Assembly: GCF_000272105.2 (NCBI RefSeq)
Contig: NZ_AJZD02000077.1
Location: 1 to 64,000, forward strand
DNA: 64,000 bases
From: Vibrio splendidus 12E03
GTDB taxonomy: Bacteria > Pseudomonadota > Gammaproteobacteria > Enterobacterales > Vibrionaceae
Direction: 5' to 3'
Both the position numbers and the translations under genes were made by a program. A model generated the notes under the pieces. That model did not search any database, was not told where the DNA came from, and was given only the letters and a program-made list of their open reading frames with translations. Numbering within the stretch: the stretch's first letter is position 1; each line of letters begins with the position of its first letter. Below are positions 28,026 through 36,016 of this stretch, piece after piece.

Positions 28026-28062
28026 GAAGAGAGAAGAGAGAAGAGAGAAGAGAGAAGAGAGA
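28026..28062. repeat. Heptanucleotide tandem repeat, unit AGAAGAG
   Basis: About five head-to-tail copies of AGAAGAG lie in the gap between sulA and the small zinc protein gene, outside any supported gene. It is the second heptamer array of the window. Confidence 0.9.
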
Positions 28063-28082
28063 AGATCTAAAACCGCAGGCAC

Positions 28083-28105
28083 AAAAAAAGCGCCTTAGGC
28101 GCTTT
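28083..28105 (-). terminator. Terminator of the small zinc protein gene
   Basis: AAAGCGCC pairs with GGCGCTTT around TTA; on the minus strand a run of seven T follows. Confidence 0.88.
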
Positions 28106-28125
28106 CTTATATTTCACGGTGTTGC

Positions 28126-28314
28126 TTATCTCAATGTCGCTTGGGAGAGTTTTGCTCTCATTTCCATTTCACCAATATTGAACTGGCGAACATCAATGGT
28201 TGCAATATCATTGCACTCGTTACATGCATGATGACACTTACCATCTAGGTAGTCGTGCTTTTTAACTAGGCTTGGCTTTTTGCACCAATCACAAACGCCT
28301 TCTATTGTGAACAT
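28126..28314 (-). CDS. Small zinc-ribbon protein, 62 aa
   Basis: The product has two cysteine pairs, CDWC at residues 8-11 and CHHACNEC at about 27-34, spaced like a compact zinc ribbon, followed by a helical tail (GEMEMRAKLSQATLR). It is probably a nucleic-acid or protein adaptor; no name is known to me. GAGGAGAG lies 3 bases before the ATG, an excellent ribosome binding site, and just in front of it is a hairpin (28327-28345, CACCTG with CAGGTG) that ends exactly where the ribosome binding site begins, so translation may be modulated. Confidence 0.82.
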   Translation of the reverse strand: MFTIEGVCDWCKKPSLVKKHDYLDGKCHHACNECNDIATIDVRQFNIGEMEMRAKLSQATLR

Positions 28315-28479
28315 ATTCTCTCCTCACCTGTTTAAGTCAGGTGTATTTTCCGCGCAGATTATGACACAAGTAAGACCCATTAGTTAATAGTTTGTTACCC
28401 GTTTTTGAGAGGGGGATCGATTGCAACACCAATAAAATCGATATCTTTGAGACCTTGAAAAATGAAGATGTGTTTTTAT

Positions 28480-29565
28480 TTACGGTTTTGTAACATTTTG
28501 TAAAATGGTTTTTAGCGCATTGTTCAAACGTTTCATTTCTTCGTCACATCCGTGACCATCTGGATGGTAGATCTTTGATAGTTGTTTGTATCGGATCTTG
28601 ATGCTTTTCTGGTCGGGGATTGAGCTAGGTGTGTAGCCAAATAGCGCGCAGGCCACCTGCAAATTACTCCGACCTTTGCTGTTTTTCTGCTTTTTCAATT
28701 CGTGGAACATAGTGTGCAGCTGGCGTTTTTGCTGCTTAATCGTAAGGTCCTTCGAGCTAAGCTGTGCTTCAAGTGATTGTTGTTGCTGTCGCGAATCACC
28801 CGACTTTAGAGCTTGTCTTTTTCTTGAGATAACGAGCGTCGCAATGATGCTGACCATTGAAATCAACACGGCTAAGGCTGTGCCAATCAGATAGTCTGAA
28901 TGCGTTAGGTTAGAACTGGAGAGGTTAGAGCGTGATGCTTGGTTAGATTGAACGTGCTTAGATAACCCCTGACTTGTGTCTATTTCAGAGTCGATGCTGT
29001 CATCGAGCTGTTCTATTGAAGAGATCTGTTTTGCACGTTGCTGGTTGAATTGTGCTTCCAAAATGCGGTTGTAGCCGTCTTCTGCTTGTGGATTATCTTT
29101 TAAGGCTGCTTCATACCATAGCTGCGCTTTATCTAAAGGTTGAAGGAGGTCTTGTTCTAGCGAGGATTCGTAGAGTTTTGCGACCTCGATAGGCGCGCGC
29201 TGGTTACCTTGCAACGCTGCTTTAATAAACCATTCCAAAGCAAGCTTGTTACTTTGTTCAACACCTGTACCTGCCAAGTACCATTCACCCAGTCTAAATT
29301 GCGCGTTTGGGTTGCCGTTTTCTGCTGACTGCGTGTACCAATACAATGAATCACTGGTGCTAACAGGAACGTCGACACCCGATTCATAAGCTTGAGCCAA
29401 TTGGTATTGAGAAACTGGATCTTGAGGTTGTGATTCTAGTGAAAACTCATCACTGCTTGCTGCGTGCACGAAATGTGTGGTGAACAACGGTATCGTGGAA
29501 AAGATGAGGGCTAGAAATAGAGTTCTAAGAAGTGATGATGGCAGAATGTTGGATAGGATCAGCAA
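28480..29565 (-). CDS. Sel1-repeat / J-domain membrane protein
   Basis: The 361-aa protein combines parts seldom seen together. A signal-like segment (residues 10-36) is followed by Sel1-type repeats (about 48-180; QYQLAQAYESGVDV, AQFRLGEWYLAGTGV), then a linker, a membrane helix (about 225-246), a Gln-rich coiled coil, and a C-terminal J-domain whose HPD begins at residue 334. The topology would put the repeats in the periplasm and the J-domain in the cytoplasm, where it could recruit DnaK. No ATG exists at the N-terminus; the start is a TTG at 29565. A strong Fur-like site lies 63 bases upstream. The partner and process are unknown. Confidence 0.87.
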   Translation of the reverse strand: MLILSNILPSSLLRTLFLALIFSTIPLFTTHFVHAASSDEFSLESQPQDPVSQYQLAQAYESGVDVPVSTSDSLYWYTQSAENGNPNAQFRLGEWYLAGTGVEQSNKLALEWFIKAALQGNQRAPIEVAKLYESSLEQDLLQPLDKAQLWYEAALKDNPQAEDGYNRILEAQFNQQRAKQISSIEQLDDSIDSEIDTSQGLSKHVQSNQASRSNLSSSNLTHSDYLIGTALAVLISMVSIIATLVISRKRQALKSGDSRQQQQSLEAQLSSKDLTIKQQKRQLHTMFHELKKQKNSKGRSNLQVACALFGYTPSSIPDQKSIKIRYKQLSKIYHPDGHGCDEEMKRLNNALKTILQNVTKP

Positions 29566-29627
29566 AAGATAAGTCTCGTAAAAAAGCCCAGAATCGATAT
29601 GTCAGTATGAATACGCTTTATGGTCGT

Positions 29628-29642
29628 TGATTATTATTATCA
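29628..29642. promoter_or_regulatory. Candidate Fur box upstream of the Sel1/J-domain gene
   Basis: TGATTATTATTATCA matches 13 of 14 defined positions of the 7-1-7 Fur motif. It lies 63 bases upstream of the TTG start, a normal operator position, and a further half-site TGATAATCA follows near 29664. Confidence 0.5.
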
Positions 29643-29722
29643 CGTTAAATGAGTAACATAACTGATAATCAACTATATAGAGGTTATTTCAATAGATAAA
29701 GACGGACTGGGCTTTAATCGTG

Positions 29723-30388
29723 CTACTTAAGCGGCAAGATTTGAATTTCTACGCGACGGTTACAAGCACGACCTTGAGAGGTGTTGTTGTCACACAGAGG
29801 GTAACGCTCACCGTTACCACGAGCAATGGCACGACCTGCAGCAACGTCTTGAGAGATCAAGAATGCACGAACAGATTCAGCACGACGCTCAGAAAGGATT
29901 TGGTTCGTCGATTCGCTGCCAGTGCTGTCAGTATGACCTTCAATCACTAGGCTAGTGTCTGGGTATTCAACGAGGATGCGAGCCACGCCGCGAAGGGTGT
30001 TGTGAATGCTTGATTCCAAAGCGTAAGAGCCAGAATCAAAACCGATGCCGTTTTCTAGGCGAAGTAGAAGTTGGTTCTCACCGACACGTTCAACTTGAAC
30101 GCCTGAATTCATTAGCTCTTCACGAAGGGCTGCTTCTTGTCGGTCAAAGTAGTAACCAATACCACCACCAACAGCTGCCCCACCTGCTGCGCCGATAAGT
30201 GCACGTTTACCACGGTCTTTAGAGTCACCAGTTGCAGCACCAGCAACGGCACCAGCGAGTGCACCAATTAGAGCGCCTTGAGTTGCAGAGTTAGTCTCAG
30301 ATTCGCCAGTTGTCGCGTTTTGGCGTTGAGTTGCCTGACAACCCGTTAGAGCGACAGTAAGTGCTAGGGCTAGTGTGATTTTCTTCAA
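29723..30388 (-). CDS. OmpA-family lipoprotein with glycine-zipper domain (YiaD-like)
   Basis: I start the gene at TTG 30388, which has GGAG 8 bases upstream; the longer frame to 30439 would place extra charged residues before the signal. The 221-aa product begins with a lipoprotein signal ending in LTGC, then a Gly/Ala-rich zipper (GALIGALAGAVAGAATG and a second copy) and a C-terminal OmpA domain (GHTDSTGSE, LSERRAESVRAFL) that should bind peptidoglycan. It is probably an outer-membrane lipoprotein that ties the membrane to the wall. It stands alone; the Sel1/J-domain gene follows 157 bases downstream on the same strand. Confidence 0.93.
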   Translation of the reverse strand: MKKITLALALTVALTGCQATQRQNATTGESETNSATQGALIGALAGAVAGAATGDSKDRGKRALIGAAGGAAVGGGIGYYFDRQEAALREELMNSGVQVERVGENQLLLRLENGIGFDSGSYALESSIHNTLRGVARILVEYPDTSLVIEGHTDSTGSESTNQILSERRAESVRAFLISQDVAAGRAIARGNGERYPLCDNNTSQGRACNRRVEIQILPLK

Positions 30389-30501
30389 CGTATTTTCTCC
30401 ATCATGTACTTCTGTCAAACGAATGAATGTGAATGACAAACATAGTCCTGTAAATCTTATTGATGGTTTTTATCAATACGCTGAAGCAATGTAAAGTGGC
30501 T

Positions 30502-31191
30502 CTATGATTTAGTTATCTTTTTAGCTGCCTGGGTGCCGCCAACCGGTCGATTAACAGACAATTTACGACCTTTCTTCAAACCAACTTCATAATCAGCAGT
30601 AAGGTTTTTCATCGCTTCTTTGAGTTGTTGCTTGAACGTTTCGCGGTCTATATTTTTGAATTCTTTATCAATGTAGTTATTGATCTTGTTGTTTGATTCG
30701 TCGTCTGGAGTGATGGTTGGCAGCTTTTCAAGCGCACCTTCTACCCAACCTGAAACAAACGAGTTAACGCGACGTGTCACTTCTAAGGATCCTGTGCCTG
30801 AGCCAGCAAAGCTATTTCTGAATTGGCCAGTGTGCTCATTCAGTTCGCGATAAATAATATCGAACGCAAAGGCTGCGAAGATAGCGCGATCGGCTTCACC
30901 AATGAACTCAACACGCTTAAGGCCTTTGTGATTCAGTAACACGGCTTCTACGCCAAACTTGGTGTTGATACCGCGAATAATACGCAGCAGTGTAGAACTG
31001 ATATTTGCAGGTAACAGGTGACTGGACTGAGTTTTCCCCATCTTGATAAATTCAATATCGTCTTTTTCGAGACCATATTTCAGCATCAAGTTATGCGCCA
31101 TTTTTATCGCATTGGCAGCTTCATTGACGTTCGCAGAATTTCCAAGCTCAAGACACTTGGCAATTTTCTTTAGGGCTTTTTTCTTATCCAT
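30502..31191 (-). CDS. DUF2786 family protein
   Basis: The product (229 aa from ATG 31191; a TTG at 31197 is in frame) has the DUF2786 domain at its N-terminus (KKALKKIAKCLELGNSANVNEAANAIKMAHNLM, given here only as a location: residues 4-38). A second region, typical of such phage- and Vibrio-borne proteins, follows to about residue 150, and a basic tail (KKGRKLSVNR, AAKKITKS) suggests nucleic-acid binding. The function is unknown. No strong ribosome binding site is seen. Confidence 0.85.
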   Translation of the reverse strand: MDKKKALKKIAKCLELGNSANVNEAANAIKMAHNLMLKYGLEKDDIEFIKMGKTQSSHLLPANISSTLLRIIRGINTKFGVEAVLLNHKGLKRVEFIGEADRAIFAAFAFDIIYRELNEHTGQFRNSFAGSGTGSLEVTRRVNSFVSGWVEGALEKLPTITPDDESNNKINNYIDKEFKNIDRETFKQQLKEAMKNLTADYEVGLKKGRKLSVNRPVGGTQAAKKITKS

Positions 31192-31331
31192 CGACAATTT
31201 AATCAGTACCGCAAATTTTTAAAAGTCCAACATTTTACATGTTTTCGCGGGTAACAGAAAGGCAAAACTCGTTTGATGACTCAGTGAGACGGGGAATATC
31301 GGACAGCAGAAGCTAGCTTGGTTACACAAAC

Positions 31332-31361
31332 AAAAACGCCATCAAGAGCATTGATGGCGTT
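31332..31361 (-). terminator. Terminator of the DUF3334 gene
   Basis: AACGCCATCAA pairs with TTGATGGCGTT (11 bp, loop GAGCA); on the minus strand TTTTTG follows. Confidence 0.88.
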
Positions 31362-31400
31362 AGTGACTTGATTTTTTAGAGTGACTAGAGCATTAGCACG

Positions 31401-32084
31401 CTAGATACCCAGTTCATCGAGTAGATCTGCTGCAGAATCGTTGCCTGAGCTTTGTGCTGGCTTGTTTGATTCTTGCATTTTTTTCTGAGTTGCTTCAAGA
31501 ATGCTATCCGGGCATTCGTCTTCTGCGATTTCAAATTCTTCCAACTGGATGAACTCTGTCTTATCCATTGCAAGCTCAAGATAGAAGATGTTGTTATTTG
31601 CAGTAGAGAAGGTCACACGGCGAGCTTGTGGGCGATCTAGGTTGGTATCAACAGACAAGTTCACTTGCTTGTTCAGCGCAAGCATTTTCGGTTGGTTTTG
31701 TGTGATGTTGGTTTGCAGCTCTTTGCGGATTTTATTGGTGAAATCGCCAACCAATTGGTTCATCAACTCACCCAATACATCACCCACTTCGTCTGAAGTA
31801 TGAAGCACAGCAAGCTCGTTTTCAGGCATGCCCATATTGCGCATGTAATTGGTGTAGATCTCTAGCGCTGCTTTGGACGTAAAATTAATAACAACGAGAC
31901 CAGAAAAGCCGCCGTCAAACAGAACGAAGCAACCAAAATCTGGCTTTAGGCTTGTCTTGTTGATCTTTTGAACCATGGCTGAATAGGACACCTGAGAAGC
32001 CGTCGCTGAAGTCAGTACGCTTGAGACTGATTGGCATAGTTTAAGAAGGATATCTTCAGTTGTGACTGTTTTGTTTTTTTTCAT
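31401..32084 (-). CDS. DUF3334 / CheX-like protein
   Basis: The 227-aa protein belongs to DUF3334, found in Vibrio and relatives. The segment DEVGDVLGELMNQLVGDF (residues about 97-114) resembles the E-x2-N helix of CheX/CheC/FliY phosphatases, where Glu and Asn remove the phosphate of CheY; in this protein the helix has E and N in equivalent places. A role in chemotaxis or in dephosphorylating a response regulator is a fair inference, not shown. It ends with an acidic tail DLLDELGI that might be a docking peptide. The gene is monocistronic. Confidence 0.85.
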   Translation of the reverse strand: MKKNKTVTTEDILLKLCQSVSSVLTSATASQVSYSAMVQKINKTSLKPDFGCFVLFDGGFSGLVVINFTSKAALEIYTNYMRNMGMPENELAVLHTSDEVGDVLGELMNQLVGDFTNKIRKELQTNITQNQPKMLALNKQVNLSVDTNLDRPQARRVTFSTANNNIFYLELAMDKTEFIQLEEFEIAEDECPDSILEATQKKMQESNKPAQSSGNDSAADLLDELGI

Positions 32085-32306
32085 TGTGATGTGCTCGTGG
32101 AGATGTCTTAAACAAAATGTTATTCAGTATATTGTTACTGAATTAAGACGAAAGTGACTATTTCTCCATTCTTGCACTGAGATTCTGATTTGATCACCTT
32201 TTTATATGATCTTAATAGTAGTAAAGTGACGAAATTCAAAGAAAATTATTAAAAATCTCAGATAACCCAATGCTGATAGGATCAGCGAAGTAGGGGCAGG
32301 AAGCAA

Positions 32307-35300
32307 ATGTTACCAAGACTTCAACTCAATGCTGATGTCGATCCAGTTGTCGTACGCTTTTTAGATGAACTAAAAACAGCGGGCTTTACTGGCGACATTG
32401 AATCTCAATATTCTAGCCGTTTGGCTGTGGCGACTGATAATAGTGTCTATCAGCAATTGCCGCAGGCGGTCATCCTTCCTAAAACAACGCAAGACGTTGT
32501 GCTTATCGGTAAAGTGGTTTCTAAATCCGCTTACGAACGCGTGACTTTTTCCCCTCGTGGCGGCGGTACCGGAACCAACGGACAATCTTTAACAAAAGGT
32601 GTCGTGGTTGACCTGTCGCGATACATGAATAAGGTTCTTGAGATTAACGAGAAAGAAGGCTGGGTAAGAGTTCAGTCTGGTGTCGTTAAAGATCAATTGA
32701 ACGACGCTGTTCGCCCTTATGGTTACTTTTTCTCTCCAGACCTTTCTACCAGTAACCGAGCAACCTTGGGTGGCATGATCAATACCGATGCTTCGGGCCA
32801 AGGGTCATTGAAGTACGGCAAAACGTCTGACCATGTATTGTCGCTGCAAGCGGTGTTCGCAGATGGTTCATGTCTAGAATCTGATTTATCACACGGCTTA
32901 CCCGTTGAGGGTGAATTCGCTCACCATGCACTTGCAGTAACTGAGGCGGTTTGTCGAGACAAGCGCGCTCAAATCTTAGATAAATTCCCTCCGTTGAACC
33001 GCTTTTTAACAGGTTACGATCTAAAGAATGCAATCAACGAACAAGATGACAGTTTTGACCTGACTCGCGTTCTATGTGGCGCAGAAGGTTCTTTAGCATT
33101 CATTACAGAAGCAAAGCTCAACCTAACGAAGATTCCAAAAGCGCGCACACTGGTTAACGTGAAATACAACACGTTTGATTCTGCACTGCGTAATGCGCCG
33201 TTCATGGTAGAAGCGAAAGCACTGTCTGTTGAAACGGTGGATTCAAGAGTATTGAACTTAGCGAAGCAAGACATTGTTTGGCACACTGTGAGCGACCTGC
33301 TGACCGATGTTCCTAATAAAGAGATGCTTGGCATCAACATGGTTGAGTTTGCAGGCCAAGATGAAGCGGAAGTTGAACAGCAAGTTCAAGCGCTGACTAC
33401 ACGCCTTGAAACCATGGTTGAAAGCGAAGAAGCCGGCGTTATTGGTTTCCAAGTTTGTAGCGATTTGGCGAGCATTGGCCGAATCTACAACATGCGTAAG
33501 AAAGCAGTGGGTCTGTTAGGTGCGGCGAAAGGCCGAGCTAAGCCAGTCGCTTTTGCTGAGGATACTTGTGTACCACCAGAAAACTTGGCGGATTTCATCT
33601 CTGAATTTAGAGTGTTACTCGATTCAAAAGAGTTGAATTACGGCATGTTTGGTCACGTTGACGCGGGCGTATTACACGTTCGTCCAGCATTGGATCTGTG
33701 TGATCCGATGCAAGAAGCCTTGATGCATGAAGTCTCTGATGAAGTGGTTAAGCTGGTGGCTAAATACGGCGGCTTGATGTGGGGTGAACACGGTAAAGGC
33801 TTCCGTTCTGAGTATGGTCCTGACTTCTTCGGTGAAGAGCTGTTTACCGAATTAAGACGTGTTAAAGCAGCATTCGACCCGCATAACAAGATGAACCCTG
33901 GCAAGATCTGTACGCCTTTAGAAAGTGACGCTGAATTGGTGAAGGTTACTGATACCAAGCGTGGCTTTTACGACCGTCAGATCGACGTACAAGTTCGTGA
34001 CAGCTTCAAGCAAGCGATGGAATGTAACGGTAACGGCTTGTGTTTCAACTACGACACTAGCTCGCCAATGTGTCCTTCAATGAAAGTCACGGCTGACCGT
34101 CGTCATTCACCAAAAGGCCGCGCAGGCTTGGTAAGAGAGTGGTTGCGTCAACTGACTGAACAAGGCGTTGATATTCTCGACCTTGAGCAAGAAGCGTTGA
34201 AAGACAATACACCCGTTAAGACTATGATTGAGCGTGTTCGTAACACGATGAACAAACGCCACGAATACGATTTCTCACATGAAGTTCATGAAGCGATGAA
34301 CGGTTGTTTGGCGTGTAAAGCGTGTGCGAGTCAATGTCCGATCAAAGTCGATGTACCAAGTTTCCGCTCACGATTCTTAAACATCTATTACTCGCGTTAC
34401 CAACGCCCAGCAAAAGACTATTTAGTCGCCAACATTGAAACCATGCTGCCGCTGATGGCGAAAGCGCCAAAAGTAGTGAACGCTGCATTAGGTCAAAAGT
34501 GGATCCAAACGGCAACAGCTAAAACGGTCGGTTATGTTGATGCACCGTTGATGTCAGTGCCTACGCTAAAAAATCGTCTGGCGAGCAAAGAGCTGCAACT
34601 CTTCGATTTACAGTATCTAGAAGGGCTCTCTTCTGAGCAGAAGAAACAGCACGTGTTGATCGTTCAAGACCCGTTTACTAGCTTTTATGATGCAGAGGTA
34701 GTCGAAGACTTCGTTACTCTGGCTCAGAAGCTTGGCAAAACACCGGTGTTATTGCCGTTTAAACCAAATGGTAAAGCACTGCACATCAAAGGCTTCTTAA
34801 GTCGTTTTGCGCGTGAAGCGAAATCAACATCGGATTTCTTGTCAATGGTTGCTGATATCGGTATACCTTTGGTGGGTGTTGATCCTGCACTGGTGCTTTG
34901 TTACCGCGATGAATATGTTGAGATCTTGGCTGACAAGCGCGGAGACTTTGATGTACTGACAGTGCATGAATGGTTAATGCCATCGTTGGGTGAGTTTGAA
35001 GCACGTTCTGCAAGTGAAGAGATGTGGTACTTGTTTGCTCACTGTACTGAGAAAACCAAAATGCCGAACGCTGAAAAAGAGTGGGGTGCTATCTTCAAAC
35101 ACTTTGGTGCTGCGTTAACCAGCGTTCCTGTCGGCTGTTGTGGCATGGCGGGCACCTTCGGGCACGAAGTCGATAAGCTACAAATGTCGAAAGATATATA
35201 CGGTTTAAGTTGGAAGCCAAGGATGCAAGACTTACCGAAAGAGCGTTGCTTAGTGACGGGTTATTCCTGTCGAAGCCAAGTGAAGCGTTTTGAGGGTGAG

Positions 35301-35342
35301 AAGCTTGCCCACCCATTACAGGCGCTCGCAAAAATTCTTTAA
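32307..35342 (+). CDS. ydiJ: FAD/[4Fe-4S] oxidoreductase YdiJ, D-2-hydroxyglutarate dehydrogenase type
   Basis: The 1011-aa protein joins an N-terminal FAD-binding domain of the vanillyl-alcohol-oxidase type (SPRGGGTGTNGQ near residue 86), an FAD-linked oxidase C-terminal domain (GHVDAGVLHVRP, WGEHGKGFRSEYG), and a C-terminal iron-sulfur part. The latter has CNGNGLCFNY and CLACKACASQCPIKVD (residues 666-681), enough for [4Fe-4S] clusters, and CCGMAGTFGHE near the end. E. coli YdiJ (1018 aa) oxidises D-2-hydroxyglutarate to 2-oxoglutarate. AGGAAG precedes the ATG, and a terminator follows immediately. Confidence 0.95.
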   Translation: MLPRLQLNADVDPVVVRFLDELKTAGFTGDIESQYSSRLAVATDNSVYQQLPQAVILPKTTQDVVLIGKVVSKSAYERVTFSPRGGGTGTNGQSLTKGVVVDLSRYMNKVLEINEKEGWVRVQSGVVKDQLNDAVRPYGYFFSPDLSTSNRATLGGMINTDASGQGSLKYGKTSDHVLSLQAVFADGSCLESDLSHGLPVEGEFAHHALAVTEAVCRDKRAQILDKFPPLNRFLTGYDLKNAINEQDDSFDLTRVLCGAEGSLAFITEAKLNLTKIPKARTLVNVKYNTFDSALRNAPFMVEAKALSVETVDSRVLNLAKQDIVWHTVSDLLTDVPNKEMLGINMVEFAGQDEAEVEQQVQALTTRLETMVESEEAGVIGFQVCSDLASIGRIYNMRKKAVGLLGAAKGRAKPVAFAEDTCVPPENLADFISEFRVLLDSKELNYGMFGHVDAGVLHVRPALDLCDPMQEALMHEVSDEVVKLVAKYGGLMWGEHGKGFRSEYGPDFFGEELFTELRRVKAAFDPHNKMNPGKICTPLESDAELVKVTDTKRGFYDRQIDVQVRDSFKQAMECNGNGLCFNYDTSSPMCPSMKVTADRRHSPKGRAGLVREWLRQLTEQGVDILDLEQEALKDNTPVKTMIERVRNTMNKRHEYDFSHEVHEAMNGCLACKACASQCPIKVDVPSFRSRFLNIYYSRYQRPAKDYLVANIETMLPLMAKAPKVVNAALGQKWIQTATAKTVGYVDAPLMSVPTLKNRLASKELQLFDLQYLEGLSSEQKKQHVLIVQDPFTSFYDAEVVEDFVTLAQKLGKTPVLLPFKPNGKALHIKGFLSRFAREAKSTSDFLSMVADIGIPLVGVDPALVLCYRDEYVEILADKRGDFDVLTVHEWLMPSLGEFEARSASEEMWYLFAHCTEKTKMPNAEKEWGAIFKHFGAALTSVPVGCCGMAGTFGHEVDKLQMSKDIYGLSWKPRMQDLPKERCLVTGYSCRSQVKRFEGEKLAHPLQALAKIL

Positions 35343-35349
35343 TACATTT

Positions 35350-35375
35350 AGCCCAGCAATTGCTGGGCTTTTTTC
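35350..35375 (+). terminator. Terminator of ydiJ
   Basis: AGCCCAGCAA and TTGCTGGGCT form a perfect palindromic stem followed by TTTTTTC, 8 bases after the stop. Confidence 0.9.
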
Positions 35376-35409
35376 TAAACTAACAATGGAATTGTTAATA
35401 AGGAAAGCT

Positions 35410-35871
35410 ATGAGATTTCTAGAGTTAAAAGTACCACCCGTTGCACTGTTCATTATTGTATTCATGGCCTCGTACTTCTGTGCTCAGCAGTTGAGCCAAG
35501 GAACATTGGCACTGCCTTATGGAATAGCTGTGCTCGGTATCGGGATTGTATTGAGTGGCGTTATTGGAATATCAGGCATATGGGAGTTTCGTAAACAGAA
35601 AACCACCGTTAATCCGATCAAAGTCGAAACCGCATCCGCAGTCGTGGACAGTGGAATTTTTGGCTACACGCGAAACCCAATGTATCTAGGGCTATTTATC
35701 CTACTGTTTTGCTTTGGCTACTTCTTCCAAAACCTATTCAGTGTTTTGCTCAGTTTTGTATTCGTAATCTACATGAATCAGTTCCAAATTAAGCCAGAAG
35801 AACGCGCTCTAGAGCAATTATTCGGTGCGGAATATGTTGATTACAAACAAAAGGTTAGACGCTGGATCTGA
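35410..35871 (+). CDS. Isoprenylcysteine methyltransferase-like membrane protein
   Basis: The product (153 aa) has about four membrane helices and the C-terminal pattern of the ICMT/phospholipid methyltransferase-like family: GYTRNPMYLGLFILL, then KPEERALEQLFGAEYVDYKQKVRRWI, where RNPMY and the EE pair are characteristic of S-adenosylmethionine binding. I start at ATG 35410, with AAGGAAAG in front; the open frame reaches back into ydiJ. The substrate in bacteria is unknown. It lies 67 bases after ydiJ, separated by its terminator. Confidence 0.85.
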   Translation: MRFLELKVPPVALFIIVFMASYFCAQQLSQGTLALPYGIAVLGIGIVLSGVIGISGIWEFRKQKTTVNPIKVETASAVVDSGIFGYTRNPMYLGLFILLFCFGYFFQNLFSVLLSFVFVIYMNQFQIKPEERALEQLFGAEYVDYKQKVRRWI

Positions 35872-36016
35872 TGTGGATTCAAATACAATTAAGTAATCAG
35901 ATAAGAATTATTATCGTTTGGTTGATCTATATCACAAATTAATGTGTTTTAGGTTTCATATTGATTTCTTATAAAATAGTCTGCGCTTCATTATTAAAAT
36001 GAATAAAGGCTAGGTA

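Noticed and set aside
27968..28026. Several CTGTATA and TATACAG half-sites that resemble LexA boxes
   Set aside because: None has CTGT-N8-ACAG with both halves; only 27797-27812 does.
27965..28231. Plus-strand frame over the AGAAGAG array
   Set aside because: Coding look is due to the repeat; it runs over the end of the zinc protein gene on the other strand.
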